Shown here: piece after piece, positions 16,366 through 25,100 of the stretch
How the letters are laid out: the number at the start of each line of letters is the position of its first letter
How positions within the stretch are numbered: the stretch's first letter is position 1
Source of the DNA: Treponema sp.
Lineage (GTDB): Bacteria; Spirochaetota; Spirochaetia; Treponematales; Treponemataceae
NCBI GenBank assembly: GCA_017645785.1
Contig: JAGCNW010000048.1
Location: 1 to 55,935 of the forward strand
Length of the DNA: 55,935 bases
Reading direction: 5' to 3'
Translations under genes and position numbers: made by a program
Notes under the pieces: generated by a model
Databases searched by the model: none
Seen by the model: the letters and a program-made list of their open reading frames with translations, nothing else
Told to the model about the DNA's origin: nothing

Positions 16366-17019
16366 ATGGACAGCTTAAACGGCAAAACAGACTTCATCCG
16401 CGCTCGGAGCGGCGAACACAAAGAAGAGCGAATGGCTCAAATAAAAGCGGCAACGGCGGAACTTTTTGAAAGCGCTCCCTATGCCGAAATCACGCTCACC
16501 ACAATCGCCGAAAAGCTTGGCTGGTCGCGCGCGAATCTTTACAAATATGTCACGACAAAAGAAGAAATCATCCTTGAAATTGCAGGAGACAAAATGGAAG
16601 CCTACTACGGCGCTCTGCTTGCCGCAATGCCAAAAGGAAACGATTTTTCTACCGAATTAATTGCCGAACTTTGGGCGGGAATCCTTAACGCCAACCAAGA
16701 TTACATGCGCTACGTTTCCTACTTGAATCCCGTTATAGAAACTAATGTCACGGTGGAACGGCTTGCGGCCTTTAAAAAGAAATATTACAATCTGGCAAAC
16801 GCTCTCCGCGACAGACTTGCCGCAACGCTAAAAATTCCAAAAGAGGCCGCCTACAAAATCCAGCTGGATGTTCTGTTTTACGCTTCGTCAAACGCCGTGT
16901 GCTGTTACAAAAATCCGCTCGTTCAAAAGGCGCTAAAGAAAATAAAAATCGCCCCGCCGCCGATGGATTTTTACAAGGACATGAAAGACTTTCTAAAAAT
17001 GCGCCTAGAGTGGATGTAA
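16366..17019 (+). CDS. TetR-family transcriptional regulator
   Basis: A 217-residue regulator. The N-terminal helix-turn-helix is clear: AATAELFESAPYAEITLTTI then AEKLGWSRANLYKYVTTKEEIILEI (about residues 30-70). The remaining helices form a ligand-binding and dimerisation domain (TetR_C-like, with YMRYVSYLNPVIETNV and LDVLFYASSNAVCCY). It is divergent from the adh-cyclophilin-flavodoxin operon, with 168 bases between the starts and two copies of an operator-like motif there, so it probably represses that operon and itself. The ligand is unknown; an aldehyde or quinone-type electrophile is plausible. Two adjacent cysteines (AVCCYK) could be redox sensors. Confidence 0.9.
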   Translation: MDSLNGKTDFIRARSGEHKEERMAQIKAATAELFESAPYAEITLTTIAEKLGWSRANLYKYVTTKEEIILEIAGDKMEAYYGALLAAMPKGNDFSTELIAELWAGILNANQDYMRYVSYLNPVIETNVTVERLAAFKKKYYNLANALRDRLAATLKIPKEAAYKIQLDVLFYASSNAVCCYKNPLVQKALKKIKIAPPPMDFYKDMKDFLKMRLEWM

Positions 17020-17020
17020 A

Positions 17021-17803
17021 CTATAGCTCTTGCAAAACCGGCGCGTAGTAGCCGCTGGAGGAAATGCGCTGGCTTTTTCCCAAGTGGCGCGTGTCGCCCA
17101 AACGTTCCACCCTAAAGACCGCCTTGCCTTGCTCGCGCTCCTCGCTGTTCAAAACCGTGATTGAAGTCGGCGCTACGTAAAAGCCCTGCCACAAAATCAG
17201 CGGAGAGCAGCCAACCAAATGGCTTATCGCCGTGAACATCACTCCCAAATGGCAAAAGCAAACGATTGTCCGATCGTCGTACTCATCCTTGTTGGGCAAG
17301 AGATGGTAGTTTGGAACAAAGGTCTTTTGGTCAAAGTTGGGGTTCTTGATTTTTCCGTCGGTCTTGTACAAAAAGCCGTCGCGCTTAAAATGGTACTTGG
17401 CCAAAAGCGCGTCCAGGCCGTCGCAAACTTCCTTGTAGTTTTTGGCCACGGGACCGGTCTTCATAAGCTTTGTGTCCAGCCACTTTTCCCTATCCAAGAA
17501 TTTTTTTTCGGAATAATAATACGAAGGCATCAAGTCCCAGGGAATGCGCTTGTGGCCGTCAATCGGATCGATCACGGGAACGTAAAACTCGCGAAGCCAA
17601 TCCAAAGTCTTTGCCTTGCGGCCGATTAGGTCAAGAGAAACTTTCGCCGTGGCTTGCGCGCGGCCCAAGGGCGAAACGTAAAAGTCGGTGACCTTCCACT
17701 TGGCGACGCGCTTGGCCAAAAGCTTGGCTTCCTTAAAGCCCTGCTTGGTAAGGGAATCATGCTCGTAGTCGGGGTCGCCGTGGCGGATAAAAATCAGTCT
17801 CAT
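17021..17803 (-). CDS. Histidine phosphatase (phosphoglycerate mutase-like) family protein
   Basis: A 260-residue protein with the RHG signature at the N-terminus (MRLIFIRHGDPDYEHDSLT) and the second catalytic region TIVCFCHLGVMFTAISHLVG (HxG with the second histidine). It also has the substrate-pocket strand DFYVSPLGRAQATAKVSLD. The family covers phosphoglycerate mutases, sugar-phosphate and other small-molecule phosphatases; the long insert between 85 and 170 (WDLMPSYYYSEKKFLDREKW) does not match a specific one I know. It is convergent with tetR, with one base between the stops. A promoter whose -10 ends six bases before the ATG indicates a leaderless transcript. Confidence 0.9.
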   Translation of the reverse strand: MRLIFIRHGDPDYEHDSLTKQGFKEAKLLAKRVAKWKVTDFYVSPLGRAQATAKVSLDLIGRKAKTLDWLREFYVPVIDPIDGHKRIPWDLMPSYYYSEKKFLDREKWLDTKLMKTGPVAKNYKEVCDGLDALLAKYHFKRDGFLYKTDGKIKNPNFDQKTFVPNYHLLPNKDEYDDRTIVCFCHLGVMFTAISHLVGCSPLILWQGFYVAPTSITVLNSEEREQGKAVFRVERLGDTRHLGKSQRISSSGYYAPVLQEL

Positions 17804-17809
17804 AAACCA

Positions 17810-17838
17810 ATTCTATAAAAAGCCGTGCAAAATTTCAA
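17810..17838 (-). promoter_or_regulatory. Promoter of the histidine phosphatase gene, leaderless
   Basis: Reverse strand: TTGAAA (17833-17838), 17 bases, TAGAAT (17810-17815), six bases, ATG. The last -10 base would be position -7, which puts +1 on the A of the ATG. Confidence 0.65.
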
Positions 17839-17847
17839 CCGCGCCGC

Positions 17848-17903
17848 TTGACAAGTTTACTTGGCAATGGTATTCTAACGACATCTGCCAAGTTTACTTG
17901 GCA
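17848..17903 (+). promoter_or_regulatory. Promoter with paired palindromic operators for the OMP/iron-sulfur operon
   Basis: TTGACA (17848-17853), 17 bases, TATTCT (17871-17876). The spacer and -35 are covered by TGACAAGTTTACTTGGCA (17849-17866). A perfect version, TGCCAAGTTTACTTGGCA (8-base arms, TT centre), lies at 17886-17903, just after the predicted start point. Centre-to-centre distance is 37 bp, close to three and a half turns. A dimeric repressor bound at both would shut the promoter. The XRE protein at the end of the operon, or an unlinked TetR, could be that repressor. Confidence 0.8.
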
Positions 17904-17923
17904 AGCGTAACGGAGGAAAAAAC

Positions 17924-18535
17924 ATGAAAAAAAACATGGCGCTTGTTTTTCTGGCGCTTTTGGCCTTGCCCTTGTCAGCCAAAAAATTTTCTTTTGGAAT
18001 CGAAGGCGGAGCCGGAATCAACACAGCGTTTGTCAAAGCTGGCGGGATTGAGTCCGACTTTGACTTTATTCCAACTTTTAGATTCGGCGCAGCCGCTGAA
18101 TGGAATTTCAACCAAGTCACGGCCTTGCAATTAAAAGCCCTCTTCCACCACAACAACGGCTTTTCCTTTACAGACCAAAACGGAAAGACAAAAGCCACAT
18201 TTATGACCCTTGACGTTCCCCTGCTTTTAAAACTTACGTTTGCCGGAATCGAAAACATTCCGGGCCGCTTTGCCATTTTCGCAGGGCCAAATTTCAGCTT
18301 TAAGCTGGGAAACGTTTCCGAATCAAACGGAGGCTGGACAAGCGGCCAAAAGAGATTTGACTCCAATGACATTTTCGCCGCGGGGCTTGAGTGCGGCGCC
18401 GAATATGCCTTTACAAAAGAAAATGGATTTAGGATCGGACTTTCCGTTCTCGTGGATCTTTCGGATTTTTCCAAGGACAAAAATTTTTCCACGCGCCGCC
18501 TTTGCGCGACGCCTTACTTGAGCTACTATTTTTAG
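17924..18535 (+). CDS. Outer-membrane beta-barrel protein
   Basis: A 203-residue exported protein with signal peptide MKKNMALVFLALLALPLSAK. Alternating amphipathic strands follow: FSFGIEGGAGINTAF, FRFGAAAEWNFNQVTALQLKALF, GRFAIFAGPNFSFKLG and FAAGLECGAEYAFTKENGFR. It ends in ATPYLSYYF, a C-terminal aromatic of the kind used for barrel insertion. It fits the small eight-stranded OmpA/PorT-like barrel class. GGAGG lies seven bases before the ATG. First gene of a four-gene operon controlled by the paired palindromes upstream; the link to an iron-sulfur protein suggests a role in metal or redox stress, which is inference. Confidence 0.82.
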   Translation: MKKNMALVFLALLALPLSAKKFSFGIEGGAGINTAFVKAGGIESDFDFIPTFRFGAAAEWNFNQVTALQLKALFHHNNGFSFTDQNGKTKATFMTLDVPLLLKLTFAGIENIPGRFAIFAGPNFSFKLGNVSESNGGWTSGQKRFDSNDIFAAGLECGAEYAFTKENGFRIGLSVLVDLSDFSKDKNFSTRRLCATPYLSYYF

Positions 18536-18545
18536 GAGGAGTGAT

Positions 18546-19271
18546 ATGACTTTGCAACGGCTTCGAAAATTCACGCTTATAATCGCGATGCTTTTATTCC
18601 CAATTACGATTTGGTATTTTTCGCCCTACCTCATAATCATGGCGGCGGCGCGACACGTCATCAACGGAAGCTTCATCGTCTTTACGTTGATGTTCGTCTT
18701 TGGAATTTTCTTTGGCCGTCTTTGGTGCGGCTGGTTTTGTCCGACAGGAGGAATGTCCGAATGTTTCGCCGAGTTTTCCCCAAAATCGCCAAAGCAAGGC
18801 TGGAGGAACTATTTAAAATACGGAATATGGCTTTTGTGGATTAGCGGAATCGCCGTCTGCCACGTTTTTGGAAAGGGCGATTACACAATCCAGCCTTTTT
18901 TTATGACAGAGCATGGAATCTCGGTTTCAAACATTTACTGCTACATAATCTACTACGGAATCGTGGTTTTATTTTTGATTCCAGCGATTGTTCACGGAAA
19001 AAGAGCCAACTGCCATTACATTTGCTGGATGGCGCCCTTCATGATTTTTGGCTATAAGCTTGGCCGCATGCTCCGCCTTCCGCAAGTTAAGATTAAGACA
19101 AAGCCGCAAAACTGCGCCGGATGCAAGAGCTGCCAAAAAGTTTGTCCGATGGCGCTTGACGTTCCCGCATTAGTTGGGCGCGGAGAAATAAATTCCGCCG
19201 AATGCATTTTGTGCGGAGAATGCGTCGCCGCTTGCAAGACAGGGGCGTTGCAGTATAAAATCACCAAGTAG
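18546..19271 (+). CDS. 4Fe-4S polyferredoxin-type membrane protein (NapH/YccM-like)
   Basis: A 241-residue protein with about five transmembrane helices and two ferredoxin-type clusters at the C-terminus: CAGCKSCQKVCPMALDVP (about 196-213) and CILCGECVAACKTGAL (about 221-236), each with four cysteines. The membrane part has the signature GRLWCGWFCPTGG (about 60-72), shared by NapH, NosR C-terminus and related quinol-oxidising electron-transfer proteins. It probably moves electrons between the quinone pool or a periplasmic partner and a cytoplasmic acceptor. It sits ten bases after the barrel gene, with AGGAGTG as ribosome-binding site. Confidence 0.93.
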   Translation: MTLQRLRKFTLIIAMLLFPITIWYFSPYLIIMAAARHVINGSFIVFTLMFVFGIFFGRLWCGWFCPTGGMSECFAEFSPKSPKQGWRNYLKYGIWLLWISGIAVCHVFGKGDYTIQPFFMTEHGISVSNIYCYIIYYGIVVLFLIPAIVHGKRANCHYICWMAPFMIFGYKLGRMLRLPQVKIKTKPQNCAGCKSCQKVCPMALDVPALVGRGEINSAECILCGECVAACKTGALQYKITK

Positions 19272-19281
19272 AGAGGAAAAT

Positions 19282-19608
19282 ATGACTAAAGAAGAGATAT
19301 TGCAAAAAAGCCGTGGAGAAAACGCAGGCCGCGACACCTACGATTTGGAAGTTCAAAAGACGGCGGCCACCGTCGCATACTTCGCGTCTTTTGGCTTGTG
19401 CGCCCTTGTAAGCGCGATAAGCTGGATTTTGGCGCGCAAGGTCAGCGCGCAAGTTTGGATTGTTTTTTTTGGAATGTTGAGCGTCGCCTTCTTTGTGAAA
19501 TTTTTCAAGATGAAAAAACTGCACGAGCTCTTTGTGGCGCTCGGATACCTTGCGATTTTAGCGGCGCTCACGGCCGTCTTTGTCCTTGATCTTTTGGAAA
19601 AGCTTTGA
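19282..19608 (+). CDS. Small three-helix membrane protein (DUF6442-like)
   Basis: A 108-residue protein. The cytoplasmic N-terminus MTKEEILQKSRGENAGRDTYDLEVQKTA precedes three hydrophobic helices (VAYFASFGLCALVSAISWIL; VWIVFFGMLSVAFFVKFF; ELFVALGYLAILAALTAVFV). This KEEILxKSRxEN opening plus three helices is what I recall as DUF6442, small proteins usually encoded directly before an XRE regulator. That is exactly the arrangement here, where the stop overlaps the regulator start in ATGA. The function is unknown; a membrane partner or signal input for the regulator is plausible. Confidence 0.8.
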   Translation: MTKEEILQKSRGENAGRDTYDLEVQKTAATVAYFASFGLCALVSAISWILARKVSAQVWIVFFGMLSVAFFVKFFKMKKLHELFVALGYLAILAALTAVFVLDLLEKL

Positions 19609-19814
19609 TGAACGAAAGCCTTGAACTAAAAAACCGCCTAAAGGAAATTCGCCAAGAAAAAAAATTGTCGCAAAGCGCGCTGGCAGAAATGGTCGGCGTT
19701 TCGCGCAACACAATCAGCTCTATAGAAACCGGCCAGTTCTGCCCCACCGCAAAGCTCGCGCTCATTCTCTGCGTGGCCTTGGACAAAAGTTTTGAGGAAT
19801 TGTTTTACTTTTGA
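19608..19814 (+). CDS. XRE-family helix-turn-helix regulator
   Basis: A 68-residue Cro/CI-type protein consisting of little more than the DNA-binding domain. It has LKNRLKEIRQEKKLSQSALA, then EMVGVSRNTISSIETGQFCP (recognition helix at about 34-43), and AKLALILCVALDKSFEELFYF. Start is ATG 19608, overlapping the upstream TGA. It is the last gene of the operon whose promoter carries the TGCCAAGT palindromes, so autoregulation is likely. It is followed by a hairpin terminator formed by a dispersed repeat. Confidence 0.92.
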   Translation: MNESLELKNRLKEIRQEKKLSQSALAEMVGVSRNTISSIETGQFCPTAKLALILCVALDKSFEELFYF

Positions 19815-19826
19815 TTGCAAGCTGTC

Positions 19827-19855
19827 ATTGCCCGACTTGATCGGGCAATCTTTTT
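19827..19855 (+). terminator. Terminator formed by the dispersed palindromic repeat
   Basis: ATTGCCCGA/TCGGGCAAT with a CTTGA loop, then C and five T, 13 bases after the XRE stop. The same element type recurs elsewhere, so here a repeat copy appears to serve as the operon terminator. Confidence 0.75.
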
Positions 19856-19861
19856 ATCAAA

Positions 19862-19890
19862 AGATGTCCGGGTCAAGCCCGAACATGACA
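19862..19890. repeat. Second half of the dispersed palindromic repeat
   Basis: TGTCCGGG-TCAAG-CCCGAACA hairpin with one mismatch. The 29 bases here are identical to 48930-48958. Together with the hairpin at 19827-19849 it forms one two-hairpin element. Confidence 0.85.
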
Positions 19891-19900
19891 TTTTCTTGAA

Positions 19901-21478
19901 CTACGCAACTGTGAATACGCGGACTTTTTCCTTGCGGCCGCGGATTTCGGCGTCGGCCACAAATTGCAAGGCAGGCAAAGCCGCGGCCGCTTCTTGGGCT
20001 TGCGACAAGCTTTCGGTTCGCGCGCTTTTTTGGCTTTCCTGAATTTTTTGCGCGGCGCTTTCAGAAATAAGCAAGTCCTTTTGGCAAGTCTTGCAAAGGC
20101 CTTCTATGCGGCTCGCTGTGTTGACGGTGTCGCCGATTACGGTGTATTCCATGCGGTTGGCCGCGCCGATGTTACCGGCCAGGACCGGGCCTGAATGGAT
20201 TCCTATTCCAAAACGGATTTCGGGAAGGCCCCGTTCCGCCCAGCCCTTGTTCATTTGAACCAACGCCGCCCGCATGTCGAGCGCGGCCTTGTAAGCGTCA
20301 AGCGCGTGCGTATCGCTAGGCATGGGCGCTCCGAACAAAACCATAATCGCGTCGCCTATGTATTTGTTTATGACTCCGCCGTGACGCGCGACGCAAGTTT
20401 CCAAGCCTGTAAAGTATTCGTTCAACAAAGAAACGATTTTTTCCGGCTGCATTTGTTCCGACAAAGTGGTAAAGCCGCGAATGTCGCAAAACATCACGGT
20501 AACGTCGAGCGTCTCTCCGCCCAAAGCGACGTTCTTTGTCAAAAGGTAGTCGCGAATTTGAGGCGTGACTATCTTTCCAAAAGTGTCTCGCATAAATTCC
20601 TTTTCTTTGAGCGACTTGGCCATCTCGTTGAACGAGTCGCCCAACACGCCCATTTCGTCGTTGGAACAAATGACGGTTTTAACGCCGTAGTTTCCCCTTG
20701 AAATTTCGTCCGCGCTATTCTTCAACTTTTTGAGAGGCCTTTGAAAGTAGCCGTAAATCAAAATCGTAAGGACAAATCCAATCGCGACCAAAAGCCCGGC
20801 AAAGACGATGTCGTAATACTTTGGAAAATCGATGTGGTAATAGCGCGTGAAAAAAAGCCTCGCTCCCAAAAAGGCGGCCGGAAAAAGACAGGCGGAAAAA
20901 AAGTAAAACAAAAAAAGATTTTTTATTGAAGAAATTGACATTCGTTCCGTTTGCGAAATGTTTCCTTCCGGGTACATTGCGGGAAGAACGAAATTTCTGT
21001 TCAATGTTTCAAGAGTAAAAAAAATCAAAGTGAACGCCAAGAGCGAAACAAAAATAGTCGCCACCAAGGACGAAATCACGATGAAAGTTATGTCCACTTT
21101 AAAAACAGAGCTAAAATAAAGCAAATAGCCCAGCTCGAAGACAAAGCTGAAAATCCAGCCGAATATTCCAAGCAAGGCAAAAGCCATCGGAATGTTCACC
21201 ATGATTTTTATGTATCGCTTGTCGTCCTTCTTGAACTTTACCGCCCTGACCGCGTACAAAAAACAAAGGACGCAGGGCGCGATATACGCCGAAAGGCTCA
21301 AAATGTTTACGGCAAGCTCGTGACGGTTCATAAAATCGCGCCACAATTCCATGGGAGTGGTGATTGGCATTGGGAACGTTGTCAAATTTGTGGAAAGGAC
21401 GGCAAAAAAGTTGGCGGCAAGACAAATCACGCCGTAGAAAATTACATGGTTTTTAACAAAAAAATCTTTTGCTTTCAT
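19901..21478 (-). CDS. Membrane-bound class III adenylate cyclase with HAMP domain
   Basis: A 525-residue protein that makes cAMP. It has six transmembrane helices (from about 12 to 270), a HAMP linker (RPLKKLKNSADEISRGNYGV, then DEMGVLGDSFNEMAKSL) and a catalytic domain from about 330 to 495. Catalytic motifs: VMFCDIRGFTTLSE (first metal Asp), INKYIGDAIMVLFG (substrate Lys and second metal Asp), MEYTVIGDTVNTASRIEGL (adenine Asp/Thr position, then the Asn and Arg that stabilise the transition state). These residues favour ATP over GTP. The expected cAMP target is not in this window. The ATG lacks a strong Shine-Dalgarno, and the start is only 33 bases from the tRNA-like GC-rich element. Confidence 0.94.
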   Translation of the reverse strand: MKAKDFFVKNHVIFYGVICLAANFFAVLSTNLTTFPMPITTPMELWRDFMNRHELAVNILSLSAYIAPCVLCFLYAVRAVKFKKDDKRYIKIMVNIPMAFALLGIFGWIFSFVFELGYLLYFSSVFKVDITFIVISSLVATIFVSLLAFTLIFFTLETLNRNFVLPAMYPEGNISQTERMSISSIKNLFLFYFFSACLFPAAFLGARLFFTRYYHIDFPKYYDIVFAGLLVAIGFVLTILIYGYFQRPLKKLKNSADEISRGNYGVKTVICSNDEMGVLGDSFNEMAKSLKEKEFMRDTFGKIVTPQIRDYLLTKNVALGGETLDVTVMFCDIRGFTTLSEQMQPEKIVSLLNEYFTGLETCVARHGGVINKYIGDAIMVLFGAPMPSDTHALDAYKAALDMRAALVQMNKGWAERGLPEIRFGIGIHSGPVLAGNIGAANRMEYTVIGDTVNTASRIEGLCKTCQKDLLISESAAQKIQESQKSARTESLSQAQEAAAALPALQFVADAEIRGRKEKVRVFTVA

Positions 21479-21511
21479 GGCGGCTTTTATCGAAAATGCA
21501 TCAAACTATAT

Positions 21512-21642
21512 CGGAAAGAGGGGGATTCGCCTTCCGCACCCAAGCCTCCTGCTTGCGCGCTCCAGGCCGCCTGCGCTCACTTCCGCCCGCATCCCTGCGG
21601 GCTCTTCCCCTGGCGGGGTGTTCGCTCCGGATCGAATCCCCC
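21512..21642. repeat. GC-rich element carrying a copy of the tRNA-Ser 3' end
   Basis: Positions 21512-21529 are identical over 18 bases to 21706-21723, the 3' end and T-arm of tRNA-Ser read on the plus strand. The element ends with the inverted partner: GGGGGATTCG at 21520-21529 and CGAATCCCCC at 21633-21642. Inside is a perfect hairpin (CCCGCA/TGCGGG around 21590-21605) and dense GC. It encodes no believable protein. It may be a dispersed repeat derived from, or targeted to, tRNA genes. Confidence 0.7.
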
Positions 21643-21705
21643 AGCCCGGATTTTTAGGCTTGCAAACACCCATTTACAAAACCAAAATATTTTGGTTTGT
21701 CAAAA

Positions 21706-21793
21706 CGGAAAGAGGGGGATTCGAACCCCCGGTGGTGTTTCCACCACGCGCCCCTTCCAAGGGCGTACCTTAAACCAACTCAGACATCTTTCC
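21706..21793 (-). tRNA. tRNA-Ser (anticodon GGA)
   Basis: An 88-nt class II tRNA on the reverse strand. The acceptor stem GGAAAGA/TCTTTCC carries discriminator G. The anticodon stem CGCCC/GGGCG has loop TTGGAAG, giving anticodon GGA (reads UCC and UCU). The long variable arm GTGGTG-GAAA-CACCAC is typical of serine, and the T-arm is GGGGG-TTCGAAT-CCCCC. CCA is not encoded. Confidence 0.96.
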
Positions 21794-21863
21794 AAAGAAT
21801 GATTTTAGTATATCGCTAACGCATAGCCGCGTCAAGAGCGGCGGCCGTTCCAAAAGGATCGCT

Positions 21864-22133
21864 TTACTTAAAGCACTTTAGGAATTCGGCAAGCTCGTCG
21901 CTGGCCTTTTCCATCGCGTTTATGTCGGCGTTCTCCACAAGCGTTACGTTAAAGCCCAATTTTACAAGGCTTTGCTTTAGGCCGCGGGCCTCTTGTATCG
22001 GCGTGCTCAAAGGAGCGTTTGTATAAGCCGCGTTGGCTATTAAAAGCGCGTTGCGGCTTTCGGCAAACAAAAAGCCTGGCGATATGATAATAAGCGTTAA
22101 AAAAAACACGGCAATAAATATTCTTCTCTTCAT
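21864..22133 (-). pseudogene. Caspase-like (C14) gene remnant with internal deletion
   Basis: Eighty-nine codons from ATG 22133 (AAAGGAGAG just upstream). The signal peptide and first caspase strand are intact: ESRNALLIANAAYTNAPLST, then PIQEARGLKQSLVKLGFNVTLVENA. The catalytic core with its His and Cys is missing, and the frame ends ASDELAEFLKCFK. The full-length protein at 33677-34909 has the same start (ALLIANAAYGSAPLSTPIQE) and ends ASDELAEILKAAK. The DNA of this tail is identical over 18 bases (21889-21906 and 33702-33719). It is therefore best explained as a paralogue that lost about 320 codons in frame. A short secreted product could still be made. Confidence 0.8.
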
Positions 22134-22143
22134 AAACTCTCCT

Positions 22144-25100
22144 TTATTTTCCGACAAGCGGAAAGTCTTGCTTTTTTAGTTCAATCCATGGAACTTGTTC
22201 GTAATTCCATTTTTTAAAGCTCAATTCGGGAACTTGATCTCCGATATAAGAACTTAATTCCTGCAAAGAAACAAAACCGTCACCGTTTGAGTCCGCTTTG
22301 CCGGAAAGACCGTTCAACATAACATAAGTCAAAATTCCGTGGCCGCTGTACCCTTCCATCGCCACTTGCGAATCGGTGGACGCCGAAATAATCGCCTGTC
22401 CTGTGGAACGGCTAAGTCTATCAACAGCGGTTTTGTCAGACATACCTCTCGCTCCACCTGAAATAAAGGCACCTGAATTACAAGTGTCAAGAACAACAAG
22501 CGTTTTTTGGGCTTTTATCTTGCGAAGATTGTCTTGCAAAAATTGTTTTGAAACCGCAGAATTGACAACTGACGATGAATCCCTATAACGAAAATCAACA
22601 GGAATAAAATAATAGTCGCCGTCATGAGTCGTTCCATGTCCTGAAAGATAGAATATGAAAACGTCGTCAGCGGTGACTTTGGCGGAAATACTGTCAAAAG
22701 TCTTTTTCAATCCGTCGGAATTTACATTCTCGTCAATAAGCGTAACGACATTCACGCTTTGGTACAGCTTGCCCGTAATTTTCTGAAAAGCTTGAGCGAC
22801 GCCAGTCGCGTCCGGAACAGAATACTTCAAGCGCAAAGAACCGTCCCTGTATTGGTTAACTCCGACTGCCAGAACATAAAGACTGGGCTTGGATGTCGCA
22901 CCTTGCCATTTTATATTGCATGTGGCGTGAACCCCCTCGATTTTTCCCGCGGCGTTCATCGCAAAAACCTCAACCGCATTGTCGCCGTTTTGAAGCGAAA
23001 TCACCCATTGATATTCCGTCCGCTGCATTTTTTTTGATTTTTCCGCACCATCGAGGGAAAGACTTCTACTCTCATCAGCAACCTGGACTATTTTTCCGTT
23101 CAAAGACAAATAGACAGCGCCAATGCCGCCGCCCATGTCTTCAACAGAAAAAGAAAGAGTGACGTCGCGCGAACTAGAGACATTAGGAGGATTGACGAAA
23201 GCGCAAACAGGCGCGTCGCCAGAAGCCGCCAAGGCGGAAATATTTGGAATCGGCAACACATCCGACGAATCATCCCTTATCTTGGCCAAAACCAAATCTT
23301 GGCGGAACAAGACCTCGGCAAATTGCTCGATTCCGATTATAGTCTTTCCCTTGGACAAATGCACCAAATTTTTTATCGCCCAATCAGTGCCGCAATAATA
23401 GCCTTCGGGCGTGTAAAGAAGCCAATCGCCGTCCTTAACGACAATGGCGGTTGCGAGCAATTTTTGTTTCTTTACGCTCCATATCTTAAAGCCTTTGTTT
23501 GTAACAGTATACGCGTATTTTGAGTCGTCGGAAAAATGCAAGTTCATGTCAGCGTATTCTGCGTCGCCAACATCAATTTTGCACGCTAGCTTCAATGACT
23601 TCCTATCGTACAAACAGAAGGAACCGTAGCTTATTATGCCGACATAAACACCGTCATTGCTGGAAGCAATGCGATTGCCTCTTGGAACTTCAATGCCAAT
23701 GCTTCCTTCAAGCTCCAAACTGTTCGCGTTATACAAGCCAATTCCTGCATCATAAAGAACGTCAATGGAATCAACCACATCATTGTAATAAAAATCATCA
23801 ACCTGCCTTATTGACAAATATTTGACAAAGTTGCCCCTGCCGTCAAGAGCCTCAAGTTTTCCATGAAAATACTCAGACGAAAGATTCAGTATTCTGCCAT
23901 ATTTAGGTATATACACAACCTTTCCAAAACCATTTGTAAATTTTCCGTTGTAAAGAATTTCTTTTACAAGTTTGCCTTTTTTCAGCTCCCACACGCGCAA
24001 TTTGTCTTTGCTTGAGGCGTAAAAACAGCTCCCGTCGCACGCAAAGGCGGCAGTCTTTTCAAAGGCCGATGTTCCTTCAAAAACAAAAAGCTCTTTTTTA
24101 GCCTTTATGTCATATACACAAATGTCGCCAGCCAGATTTCTGTAAGAAACATACCTGCCGCCCTTAGAACAAGATTCATTATTGGCAAACTGATATCGTT
24201 CGTATATGTTTTTAGTCTGTCCCAACACGCTAAGTGAAAAATTTTCGGTGTCAAACAACAAGGTTTTTCCGCCAGCCGTCGACAGCAACAAAGATTTGCT
24301 AAAAGGGGAATATGAAGACAAAAGTATATTATCAAATTTTCCAGCAAGATTGTTCTTGCTTTTCATTGTCCTTGTATCGTAAAACGAAACCGCACCCATA
24401 TCATCAAAGACTGCCGCAACATTTCCTTGCGGATCGCACAGACCACTAACACCATAAAGCTTCTTTCCGCTAAAAAGGTCAAAAACCCCGTCCTTTTGGG
24501 CATGAATGTTGTCGTTGCAGTCAAACGAAACAAAGCTTCTTCCATAGTTATATTTATACTTCGCCCTGGTATCTATTTTAAAGAGAGAGCCATAGCTTTG
24601 TGAATCCAAGACGGTTATCTCTTTGTTTCCGACAGCAATATAATCCCCGTTTTTGCTATACGCCACTGGCGGCAGATTATAATTTGACGTTTCAGCCGAA
24701 AATCTGGCGGTCTGTTTTCCCGTCAACACTGAGTACTCCGTAGCGCCGACGACAATCTTTTTCTCGTCAGGTTTCCATACAATTTGCTTTGAAGATCCGC
24801 ACGAAAAACTTAAAATAATTTTTCTAGAGGCAAAGTCATAAATTCTTCCTCTAATAAATACATATTTTCCAGATGGGCTAAAAGACGCCTTTGCCGAACT
24901 TGCCCACTCTTGATATACAGTCATGTCCTCAAAAACGCTTGTCGTGTCGTTAACGACATCATAAAGCATAACTTTGCTTGTTGTGTGGTCTCCAGGATAT
25001 TTAACAATTGTGTAGAGCAAATAATTTCCATCGTTATTCAATGATATGCCCGCCGAATCCGCGTCAATTGTTCTCAGCAGTTTGCCAGATTCAACCTCCC

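Noticed and set aside
21512..21723. Direct repeats considered as attL/attR of an integrated island
   Set aside because: Only 194 bp apart, with no integrase; the 13 kb caspase cluster lies on the other side of the tRNA and has no matching repeat that I could find.
21469..21802. Forward frames across the tRNA and the GC-rich element
   Set aside because: They translate the antisense of tRNA-Ser and the repeat (RGGFEPP-type artefact), not proteins.
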